The position numbers and the translations under genes are program-made. Positions 1 through 5,423 of a stretch of DNA of 8,693 nt are shown piece by piece (position 1 is the first letter of the stretch; each line of letters begins with the position of its first letter). The DNA comes from Actinomycetota bacterium (GTDB lineage Bacteria; Actinomycetota; Acidimicrobiia; Acidimicrobiales; UBA8592). The stretch covers positions 86,016-94,708 of the forward strand of contig PATO01000018.1 in NCBI GenBank assembly GCA_002712415.1, read 5' to 3'. The notes under the pieces were generated by a model that searched no databases, was not told where the DNA came from, and saw only the letters and a list, made by a program, of their open reading frames with translations.

Positions 1-104
1 GCACCGTCAATAAGTCTTTCAGTAATTTCTAAATTGAACTTTCCAGCTACGATAGCGATAGATAAAGATTGATCTCGATTGCTTTCAAAGTTTTCGGGTG
101 TCAT
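1..104 (-). CDS. ribH: 6,7-dimethyl-8-ribityllumazine synthase, N-terminal part (cut by left window edge)
   Basis: Lumazine synthase condenses 5-amino-6-ribitylaminouracil with 3,4-dihydroxy-2-butanone 4-phosphate, the penultimate step of riboflavin synthesis. Only the first 34 codons are present. After a short polar leader (MTPENFESNRDQ) comes LSIAIVAGKFNLEITERL, which matches the family's first beta strand and helix (usual form IAIVxxRFNxxIT). The residue after the strand is K rather than the common R, but the F-N pair that contacts the substrate is there. The ATG at 104 overlaps the TGA of ribBA as ATGA. There is no strong Shine-Dalgarno in front of it, so translational coupling to ribBA is likely. 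Identity rests on this short stretch plus its place as third gene of a riboswitch-controlled rib operon. Confidence 0.9.
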   Translation of the reverse strand, partial: MTPENFESNRDQSLSIAIVAGKFNLEITERLIDG

Positions 105-1330
105 TTGCTGTCTTCTAAAGTATCGCTTTTGTCCATCAGGTGCCCCATGCGTTCTTCTTTTGTTTTTAGATACCGAACGTTTTCTGGGTTCAGTCCGCTT
201 ACGAGCGGCACGCGCTCTACGATTTCCAAATTGTATCCCTGAAGACCACCGTATTTTTTCGGATTGTTGGTTAAGATTCTCATTTTCTGAATTCCGAGAT
301 CGGCGATAATTTGAGCGCCAATCCCATACTCTCGAGAATCAGGGGCAAAGCCCAAGGCGACGTTAGCATCGACCGTATCTAATCCCTCGTCTTGAAGGGC
401 GTAGGCCCTCATTTTGTGCCCTAGGCCTATTCCGCGCCCTTCATGGCCGCGCAAGTAGACGATTGCCCCACTACCGTTTTCAGCAACGAGCTTCATGGCT
501 GTATCTAGCTGTGAGCCACAGTCACAACGAAGCGAGCCTAAGACGTCGCCTGTCAAGCATTCAGAGTGAACACGAACTAAAGGCGGTTCATCAGGATTTA
601 AATCTCCATATACAAAAGCTAAGTGCTCAACCTCATCTAATGAACTTCTGTAGACATGGGCCGAGAAGTCGCCATATTTAGTAGGTATCCTCGCCGATGA
701 GAAACGCTCAACGAGCCTTTCGTGGCGATTTCGATATCTGATCATATCTGCAATTGATATTATTGGAATCTTGTGAGTCTTAGAGAATTCAATTAGCTCG
801 GGCAAGCGAGCCATAGTGCCGTCATCTGAAACGATTTCACACAGCACGCCAGCCGGTGACAATCCAGCCATGGTAGCTAAATCAACAGCTGCTTCGGTAT
901 GGCCAGCTCTCTTTAGGACGCCACCTGGTCGAGCTCGCAACGGAAAGACATGTCCAGGTCTAGCGAAACCACTTGCAGCGACCTCTGGATCAGCTAACGC
1001 TTTGCACGTAAGTGATCTATCGCTTGCTGAAATACCTGTAGTTGTTCCTTCAGCTACATCTACCGAAATTGTGAAAGCTGTTCCCATGGCTTCGGTATTG
1101 TTTGCAACCATAAGTGGTAAATGAAGAGCATCCGCTCGTTCATTTGTAATAGCGCAGCACACAACCCCGCTTGTATATTTGACCATGAAAGCCATATCTT
1201 CGGCGGTGACTGAATCGGCGGCGATAATCAGGTCTCCTTCATTTTCTCTATCCTCGTCATCAACGACGACTACAAACTTGCCTGCAGCGATTGCGTCTAT
1301 GGCTTCTCTAATCGTGTTGAGTTCAGACAT
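101..1330 (-). CDS. ribBA: Bifunctional 3,4-dihydroxy-2-butanone-4-phosphate synthase / GTP cyclohydrolase II
   Basis: This 409-residue fusion supplies both starting materials of riboflavin. The N-terminal half makes 3,4-dihydroxy-2-butanone 4-phosphate from ribulose 5-phosphate, and the C-terminal half opens GTP. The RibB domain (about 1-200) has the acidic metal loop DDEDRENEGD (24-33), the RPGHVFPLRA segment, HTEAAVD with H134, and the late glutamate E155. The RibA domain (about 205-400) has the three zinc cysteines C258, C269 and C271, the RGHEGRGIGL loop (294-303), D331/R333, and TNNPKK (354-359). No catalytic residue I can check is missing from either half. The extra residue giving GHEG rather than the E. 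coli QEG is the form I associate with Actinomycetota. The ATG at 1330 lies inside the last codons of ribE (8-bp overlap), with AAGGA 11 bases upstream. Expression should follow the FMN riboswitch ahead of ribE. Confidence 0.97.
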   Translation of the reverse strand: MSELNTIREAIDAIAAGKFVVVVDDEDRENEGDLIIAADSVTAEDMAFMVKYTSGVVCCAITNERADALHLPLMVANNTEAMGTAFTISVDVAEGTTTGISASDRSLTCKALADPEVAASGFARPGHVFPLRARPGGVLKRAGHTEAAVDLATMAGLSPAGVLCEIVSDDGTMARLPELIEFSKTHKIPIISIADMIRYRNRHERLVERFSSARIPTKYGDFSAHVYRSSLDEVEHLAFVYGDLNPDEPPLVRVHSECLTGDVLGSLRCDCGSQLDTAMKLVAENGSGAIVYLRGHEGRGIGLGHKMRAYALQDEGLDTVDANVALGFAPDSREYGIGAQIIADLGIQKMRILTNNPKKYGGLQGYNLEIVERVPLVSGLNPENVRYLKTKEERMGHLMDKSDTLEDSK

Positions 1331-1940
1331 TTATGGTAGGTTCCTTTTCGGTATAGTTGAGTTGTCGTTCAATATATTTTGCAAGGATGTCAACTTCAAT
1401 GTTCACTATATCGCCCACCGACTTTTGGTTTAAGTTCGTCTCACTCCAGGTATGAGGAATTATCGCAATGGAAAACTTATCGTTAGAGACATTTGCAACG
1501 GTAAGGCTAATTCCGTCAATAGCAATTGACCCCTTCTCGCAAACATAGCGACCCCAGTCATCACCAAGGTTAAATTCGTATCTGTAAGATCCGTCATCTT
1601 CATTTGAAATACTGGCTATTTGTGTGGTGCAGTCTATGTGTCCTTGTACTACGTGTCCCCCGAAGCGCCCTTCCGACTTGAGTGGTCGCTCTAAGTTGAC
1701 TTTGCTTCCGTGTGTAAGGGTTCCTAAGTTAGTTCGGCTCATTGTTTCCGGCACGGCATCTGCAGACCAAGAGGTCTCATCGTATTCAGTTACCGTCAAA
1801 CAGCATCCATTAACGGCTATAGATGCGCCAATAGAAATATCTTCAATGACGGTTTTTGCATTGAGGGTGATACGCACTCCAGATCCGGAGGGGGTTATCC
1901 CGGAAACTATCCCAACTTCTTCAACTATTCCTGTAAACAC
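1323..1940 (-). CDS. ribE: Riboflavin synthase, alpha chain
   Basis: Riboflavin synthase dismutates two 6,7-dimethyl-8-ribityllumazine molecules into riboflavin and the pyrimidine that RibH re-uses. The 205-residue protein shows the family's internal duplication of two lumazine-binding barrels. Barrel 1 starts with MFTGIVEEVG (1-10) and has VNGCCLTV (43-50). Barrel 2 begins near GGHVVQGHID (94-103) and has IDGISLTV (131-138) and IPHTWSETNL (161-170). Length is normal for the family. The start codon is GTG (1938-1940), which restores the universal MFTGIVE N-terminus and has AAGGAG four bases upstream. It is the first gene after the FMN riboswitch, and its stop overlaps the ribBA start. The gene is also called ribC in some naming schemes. 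Confidence 0.96.
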   Translation of the reverse strand: MFTGIVEEVGIVSGITPSGSGVRITLNAKTVIEDISIGASIAVNGCCLTVTEYDETSWSADAVPETMSRTNLGTLTHGSKVNLERPLKSEGRFGGHVVQGHIDCTTQIASISNEDDGSYRYEFNLGDDWGRYVCEKGSIAIDGISLTVANVSNDKFSIAIIPHTWSETNLNQKSVGDIVNIEVDILAKYIERQLNYTEKEPTINV

Positions 1941-1944
1941 ATTT

Positions 1945-1971
1945 CTCCTTGTCCATCGGGACGAGCAGGAG
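1945..1971 (-). promoter_or_regulatory. Candidate Shine-Dalgarno-sequestering hairpin of the ribE leader
   Basis: On the minus strand the leader between the FMN aptamer and ribE contains CUCCU (1971-1967), complementary to AGGAG (1949-1945) of the ribE Shine-Dalgarno. Inside this pairing, GUCC-CGAU-GGAC forms an extra 4-bp tetraloop stem, giving a two-part hairpin. CUCCU can also pair with GGGAG at the 3' side of the aptamer (one G-U pair), so the two structures exclude each other. No run of U follows a GC stem in this leader. I infer translational rather than transcriptional control. The pairing is by eye and not energy-scored. Confidence 0.45.
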
Positions 1972-1997
1972 TACAGGCATGTTAAAACCTTTGAAAT

Positions 1998-2126
1998 TCC
2001 TCTCCCATCCGGACTATAACCGTCGGCTTTGGATTTTCACCAAATCAGTCAATTTGTAAAAGAGACTCGTGGGCTTGGCATTTGGCGCCTTTACCACCGG
2101 TTGGGAGTTTCACCCGTTCCCGAGGA
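1998..2126 (-). ncRNA. FMN riboswitch (RFN element)
   Basis: Read on the minus strand, this leader carries the RFN consensus in order: a P1 strand UCCUC (2126-2122), GGGUGAAACUCCC then ACCGGUGGU, AGCCCACGAG, GAUUUGGUGAAAAUCC, AAGCCGACGGU, AGUCCGGAUGGGAGA, and the closing P1 strand GAGGA (2002-1998). The conserved six-helix junction segments are nearly all present. One visible departure is GGUGGU where GGCGGU is commoner. It binds FMN and turns the downstream rib genes off when the cofactor is plentiful. It sits 58 bases upstream of the ribE GTG. Confidence 0.97.
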
Positions 2127-2135
2127 TTGTATTAT

Positions 2136-2147
2136 GCACAATTGTGC
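2136..2147. repeat. 12-bp perfect palindrome in the 5' leader of the rib operon
   Basis: GCACAATTGTGC is a perfect 12-bp palindrome lying between the predicted rib transcription start (near 2152) and the FMN aptamer. As RNA it would fold into a 4-bp GCAC/GUGC stem with an AAUU loop at the very 5' end of the transcript. As DNA it could be a protein site. No function can be assigned from sequence. Confidence 0.55.
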
Positions 2148-2154
2148 TATTTCT

Positions 2155-2175
2155 TATTAATGTATACCATTAATA
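2155..2175. repeat. 21-bp inverted repeat over the rib promoter (possible operator)
   Basis: Two perfect 8-bp arms, TATTAATG and CATTAATA, flank a 5-bp spacer TATAC. The element covers the predicted -10 box of the rib promoter and part of its spacer, the usual place for a repressor operator. No U-tract follows on either strand, so it does not read as a terminator. The region is AT-rich, which raises the chance of such dyads. Confidence 0.45.
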
Positions 2176-2187
2176 TAGGGTATGCAA
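2159..2187 (-). promoter_or_regulatory. Predicted sigma-70-type promoter of the rib operon
   Basis: On the minus strand a -35-like TTGCAT (2187-2182) is followed after 17 bases by a -10-like TACATT (2164-2159). An alternative -10, TATACA, would have a 15-base spacer. The predicted start falls near 2152, about 25 bases before the FMN aptamer, which is where such a start should be. Box matches are only moderate. Confidence 0.4.
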
Positions 2188-2198
2188 GTTTCCCTTTG

Positions 2199-2639
2199 TC
2201 AGGATAGTGGTATCAGGAGATGCTGTGAGATATCGCCTACTAAAGAAACTTTGATTTCCCTGATTTGAAAATGCCATTCATCGTCCTCAAAGCGAAAAGT
2301 ATCTTCATAGGAGCCAGCGATGATGGGTTGAAGAGGTAAATTCTCAAGTTGTTGGAAAACGGTGAAGTAGGAAAAGGTATAAGCAAAATTACTGTCTATG
2401 TCTAGAGTGATATTAGTCGTTGCGTGATGAGTTCTGGGTGTTCCACCGTCGTAAAGTCGCGTTGTCTTTTCATATAGTTCTTTAATCGCTTTACTTCCTG
2501 AGATTTCAGTAATTTGTTGACTATCTTTGAAGATAATTTTGCCTCGTTTAAATAACTCTCCAATTCCCGCGAAATCACCCGAGTCTATGAGGCGAGCGTA
2601 TTCGTAGATTAGGTTACTTATGGCTATCTGATCGCTCAT
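2199..2639 (-). CDS. SnoaL-like / NTF2-fold domain protein, function unknown
   Basis: A 146-residue single-domain protein of the cone-shaped NTF2/SnoaL fold. The N-terminus ISNLIYEYARLIDSGDF, the later GELF, the TRTHHATTNITLDID-like strand (with two adjacent histidines in the pocket region) and the C-terminal EDDEWHFQIREIKV are typical of the SnoaL_4 group. That group includes small dehydratases, isomerases and many uncharacterised proteins. No signal peptide or membrane segment is visible. A substrate cannot be deduced and neighbours do not help: it lies between lgt (divergent) and the rib operon (same strand, separate promoter). The frame opens further upstream at a TTG (2663), but that start has no ribosome site. 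The family usually begins MSD-x-x-AI, and a -10 box lies just before ATG 2639, so I chose the ATG. Confidence 0.8.
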   Translation of the reverse strand: MSDQIAISNLIYEYARLIDSGDFAGIGELFKRGKIIFKDSQQITEISGSKAIKELYEKTTRLYDGGTPRTHHATTNITLDIDSNFAYTFSYFTVFQQLENLPLQPIIAGSYEDTFRFEDDEWHFQIREIKVSLVGDISQHLLIPLS

Positions 2640-2647
2640 ATTCGTAT

Positions 2648-2676
2648 ATTGTACTTCCTCCAAAGTAGGGTGTCTT
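2648..2676 (-). promoter_or_regulatory. Predicted promoter giving a leaderless SnoaL-like mRNA
   Basis: On the minus strand AAGACA (2676-2671) and TACAAT (2653-2648) are separated by exactly 17 bases, a good sigma-70-type pair. TACAAT ends eight bases before ATG 2639, so transcription should begin at or within two bases of the start codon. A GGAGG motif is present but lies 17 bases from the ATG, too far to act as its Shine-Dalgarno. Confidence 0.45.
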
Positions 2677-2720
2677 TGAGCAGTTACACTAAATTCTAAA
2701 TACCACGAGAGAATAAAAGT

Positions 2721-3542
2721 ATGTTGATGTCTATACCAAGCCCGAGTTCTGGCTCATTGGATCTAGGGCCGATTACCCTTCGGATGTATGGTTTCATGAT
2801 CGCTCTTGGAGTAATCGCAGCGGTCTGGCTAATGGGTAAAAGATTTATGAGCAAAGGAATAAACCCAGATCATGCTTCTGGACTAGCTATGTGGATAGTG
2901 CCTGCAGGGATTATCGGCGCGCGCGTCTACCATGTAATAACAGATTGGAGACGCTTTGAAGGTAATTGGGATGAAGCCGTCCAAATCTGGAGAGGAGGAT
3001 TGGGGATTCTTGGTGGCGTCATCTTTGGGTTACTAGCAGCCTTCTTTTATTGTCGAAAACATAACCTAGACATCAAAGAAGTTATGGATGGTGTAGCCCC
3101 AGCCTTAGCGCTAGCGCAGTGCATAGGGCGATGGGGAAACTACTTCAACCAAGAACTATTTGGGCGTCCAACAAACTTACCCTGGGGCCTCGAGATTCAT
3201 CAGCGAAAACGACCAATAGAGTACGTCGCGGAAGAGACATTCCATCCAACATTCCTCTATGAATCATTGTGGAATGCGTTAGTCGTAATCTTGCTAATAA
3301 AATTGGGGAAATTAGGAAAGCTTCCCAGCGGCCTACTGATGGTGGCTTACTTTATTTCTTATTCGATTGGTAGATTATGGATTGAGGCATTGCGTATAGA
3401 CGAAGCTTCTAAACTTTTAGGTTTAAGAATTAACATTTGGGTGTTCACAGTAGTTCTAATAGCAAGCGCAGTCATTCTCTTCGTAGGATCACGGCAAAAT
3501 ATAGACCCCGATCAGCCAGCCGAGCCCAAGAGCACTGGGTGA
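2721..3542 (+). CDS. lgt: Phosphatidylglycerol--prolipoprotein diacylglyceryl transferase
   Basis: Lgt moves diacylglycerol from phosphatidylglycerol onto the lipobox cysteine of prolipoproteins, the first step of lipoprotein maturation, in the cytoplasmic membrane. The 273-residue protein has several hydrophobic spans (roughly 20-39, 53-73, 92-111, 184-195, 203-220, 239-256). It carries the Lgt signature GRWGNYFNQELFG at 136-148. R137, N140, E145 and G148 align with E. coli R143, N146, E151 and G154. Y23 matches E. coli Y26, and R218/E222 match R239/E243. The position of E. coli H103 is L97 here, in GGLGILGG. The tail after 258 is short, polar and proline-containing. The ATG at 2721 has a weak GAGAG nine bases upstream; a second ATG two codons later is possible. 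It is divergent from the SnoaL-like gene and heads a same-strand run of four genes. Confidence 0.96.
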   Translation: MLMSIPSPSSGSLDLGPITLRMYGFMIALGVIAAVWLMGKRFMSKGINPDHASGLAMWIVPAGIIGARVYHVITDWRRFEGNWDEAVQIWRGGLGILGGVIFGLLAAFFYCRKHNLDIKEVMDGVAPALALAQCIGRWGNYFNQELFGRPTNLPWGLEIHQRKRPIEYVAEETFHPTFLYESLWNALVVILLIKLGKLGKLPSGLLMVAYFISYSIGRLWIEALRIDEASKLLGLRINIWVFTVVLIASAVILFVGSRQNIDPDQPAEPKSTG

Positions 3543-3602
3543 AGGAACTATCCTTAATCACTGCATCATTACTTTTAATCATGTAACTTCAAAGATGGAC
3601 CT

Positions 3603-4124
3603 ATGATTCCCGAAAACCCATATGAAGATAGATTTGAAAGGACATTTGCGTTCATCGATTTATCTGGGTTTACTAACTTCACAGATGTCATGGGAGACAA
3701 GGCAGCGCTTGCAGAAATAAACACCTTCAGAGCCATAGTCAGGGAAATAGCCTCTAGAAAAGGAATTCGGATTGCCAAATGGCTTGGTGATGGGGCAATG
3801 CTTGTAGCCGTCGAACCTGAAACAGCCACAGAGGCGATAATGGAAATGCAAGGGCGAATGGGCGAGATCGACGAGCAACTATCAATGCGGGCGGGTCTCG
3901 CATCCGGAGCCGTCCTAATGGTTGATGGCGAAGACCACATCGGAAGAGCCGTTAATTTAGCTGCGCGTCTTTGTTCATTGGCCGACCCTGGTGAAGTGTT
4001 CGCTACTAAGGAGATGATGACAGCGCTCATGGTCAACACTCCGTCAGAGTCTGTCGGAATGCGAGATATTGATGGCTTTACCGAATTGGTTGAAGTAGTC
4101 CGTTTAGAGATGCCGGACTTTTAG
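3603..4124 (+). CDS. Stand-alone class III adenylate/guanylate cyclase catalytic domain
   Basis: A 173-residue protein made of little more than one class III cyclase homology domain, which would make cAMP (or cGMP) as a homodimer in the cytoplasm. Metal-binding aspartates are D19 (FIDLSGFT) and D63 (KWLGDGAM). The transition-state pair N118 and R122 is present in GRAVNLAARL. The substrate-selecting positions read K59 and D111 (D-x-x-G-x-x-V-N), the lysine/aspartate pair of adenylate cyclases, so cAMP is the likelier product. There is no membrane segment, HAMP, FHA, helicase or ATPase sensor module, unlike many actinobacterial relatives. The gene follows lgt by 60 bases and has only a poor ribosome site. 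What activates it, and any cAMP receptor, lie outside the window. Confidence 0.9.
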   Translation: MIPENPYEDRFERTFAFIDLSGFTNFTDVMGDKAALAEINTFRAIVREIASRKGIRIAKWLGDGAMLVAVEPETATEAIMEMQGRMGEIDEQLSMRAGLASGAVLMVDGEDHIGRAVNLAARLCSLADPGEVFATKEMMTALMVNTPSESVGMRDIDGFTELVEVVRLEMPDF

Positions 4125-4206
4125 CTATTCAGTTCAAGAAAAGAATATAAGGATAATAAGCTTTTATAACTATGAATATCTACCAGGCAACAAGTAACGG
4201 GAGAGT

Positions 4207-5364
4207 ATGAGTAATCAGCAGTGGCTAAACCTTGGTGTAGATGAACAAATCGTCAGTTCGTTAATCAAGCGGGGGATCAAGACACCCTTCCCGATCCAAA
4301 GCCTCACCATTCCTGATGCACTTCGAGGAAATGACGTGTGCGGTAAAGCCAAAACAGGTTCAGGAAAAACACTGGCATTTGGTATACCAATGGTACAAAA
4401 CCTCGATCAATCTTCCGGAAATAACAACCCAAGAGGACTAATCATGGTTCCTACACGTGAACTAGCAACACAAGTTAAGGAAGAACTTGACCCCCTCTTA
4501 AACGGAAAATCGATGGCTGCAGTAGCAATCTATGGTGGGGCAAACATAGAAGAGCAAATAAAAGCTATCAAGCGAGGCACTGACATCATTGTTGCAACTC
4601 CAGGTCGTATGATTGATCTTTTAGAAAGAGAAGAGATTTCTTTACAATCTCTTGAAATGGTAGTTCTTGACGAAGCTGACAGAATGGCAGACATGGGATT
4701 CCTGCCGCAGGTTGAGTGGATTCTTCGCCGTGTTGAGCGAAACCATCAGACCCTTTTGTTCAGTGCAACTTTGGATGGGGTCGTCAATACTCTTATTCAG
4801 CGATATCAAAGCAATCCAGTAATGCATGAGGTCGAAGCTAAAGAAATAACAGTTGAAGAGATGACGCACCGGTTTTTGCATGTCCATGAACGAGACAAAG
4901 TAAAGGTTGCTGCGGCTATCACTCGCCCAGTTTCCCGAACTCTCATCTTTTCAAATACAAAAGCAGGGTGTGATCGGCTAGTAAAAAAGCTCCTTACAGA
5001 AGGAATACGTGCGCAAGCGATACACGGTGACTTAAGGCAAAACATCAGGGAGAAGGCCTTAGCGCGGTTTGCCTCAGGAAAACTCCCCGTATTGGTAGCT
5101 ACAGACGTAGCAGCACGAGGCATCCACGTTGATGGAGTAGAAGTTGTTATACACTATGATCCACCATCAGATCACAAAACCTACTTACACAGGTCAGGCA
5201 GGACGGCGAGAGCAGGAACAGATGGATTAGTCGTCACCTTATCGCTTTGGGATGAAGAATTGATTGTCAAAAGGCTTCAGAAACGTGTAGGCCTTGATAT
5301 GGAGCTAGTCGAAATGTTTTCAAATGATCCTAGATTGGAAAATTTAGGTAAGTGGACCCCATAG
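4207..5364 (+). CDS. DEAD-box ATP-dependent RNA helicase (minimal core)
   Basis: This protein uses ATP to unwind short RNA duplexes or remodel RNA-protein complexes, for example in ribosome assembly, mRNA decay or cold adaptation. All core motifs are intact in 385 residues: Q motif with PIQ (29-31), motif I AKTGSGKT (48-55), Ia PTREL (82-86), Ib TPGR (131-134), II DEAD (155-158), III SAT (186-188), IV LIFSNT (246-251), V ATDVAARG (298-305) and VI HRSGRTARAG (328-337). The aromatic residue before the Q motif is W6 rather than the usual F. The protein stops soon after the second RecA domain, so there is no RNA-targeting tail such as the DbpA/CsdA domain or an RGG/basic extension. The exact subfamily (RhlE-like or other) cannot be fixed. 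GGGAGAG lies directly before the ATG. The AT-rich 82-base gap upstream could hold a promoter. Confidence 0.95.
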   Translation: MSNQQWLNLGVDEQIVSSLIKRGIKTPFPIQSLTIPDALRGNDVCGKAKTGSGKTLAFGIPMVQNLDQSSGNNNPRGLIMVPTRELATQVKEELDPLLNGKSMAAVAIYGGANIEEQIKAIKRGTDIIVATPGRMIDLLEREEISLQSLEMVVLDEADRMADMGFLPQVEWILRRVERNHQTLLFSATLDGVVNTLIQRYQSNPVMHEVEAKEITVEEMTHRFLHVHERDKVKVAAAITRPVSRTLIFSNTKAGCDRLVKKLLTEGIRAQAIHGDLRQNIREKALARFASGKLPVLVATDVAARGIHVDGVEVVIHYDPPSDHKTYLHRSGRTARAGTDGLVVTLSLWDEELIVKRLQKRVGLDMELVEMFSNDPRLENLGKWTP

Positions 5365-5408
5365 AACATGAAGAATCGTACCGCTAAGTGTCCGAAACCC
5401 TAACACGC

Positions 5409-5414
5409 AAGGGG
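5409..5414 (+). promoter_or_regulatory. Shine-Dalgarno that favours the ATG start of the DNA methyltransferase
   Basis: AAGGGG lies nine bases before ATG 5424. The only alternative start in this frame, GTG 5388, directly follows an in-frame TAA (5385-5387) and has no purine-rich site upstream. The ATG is therefore the better start. Confidence 0.6.
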
Positions 5415-5423
5415 CAAAGCCAC

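Noticed and set aside
816..1124. 102-codon plus-strand open frame opposite ribBA
   Set aside because: It is antisense to the RibB domain, whose catalytic motifs are all in the minus-strand frame.
1624..2019. 131-codon plus-strand open frame across ribE and the FMN aptamer
   Set aside because: It lies opposite ribE and the riboswitch, both of which are strongly supported; the predicted protein resembles nothing.
2155..2175. Reading the inverted repeat after the SnoaL-like gene as its transcription terminator
   Set aside because: The stem is A/U-rich and is followed by no U run on the minus strand; its overlap with the predicted rib -10 box fits an operator better.
2676..2702. Possible lgt promoter TTGAGC / TAAATA
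   Set aside because: The spacer is 15 bases and the -10 match is poor; a promoter is expected in this divergent gap but I cannot fix it with confidence.
3554..3581. Direct repeat TTAATCA (3554-3560 and 3575-3581) between lgt and the cyclase
   Set aside because: The 21-bp spacing is suggestive of a two-turn protein site, but two 7-mers in a short AT-rich gap are easily due to chance.
3575..4039. 154-codon open frame on the minus strand opposite the cyclase gene
   Set aside because: It is fully antisense to a gene with intact cyclase motifs; its product is Ser/Ala/Ile-rich low-complexity text with no recognisable motif.
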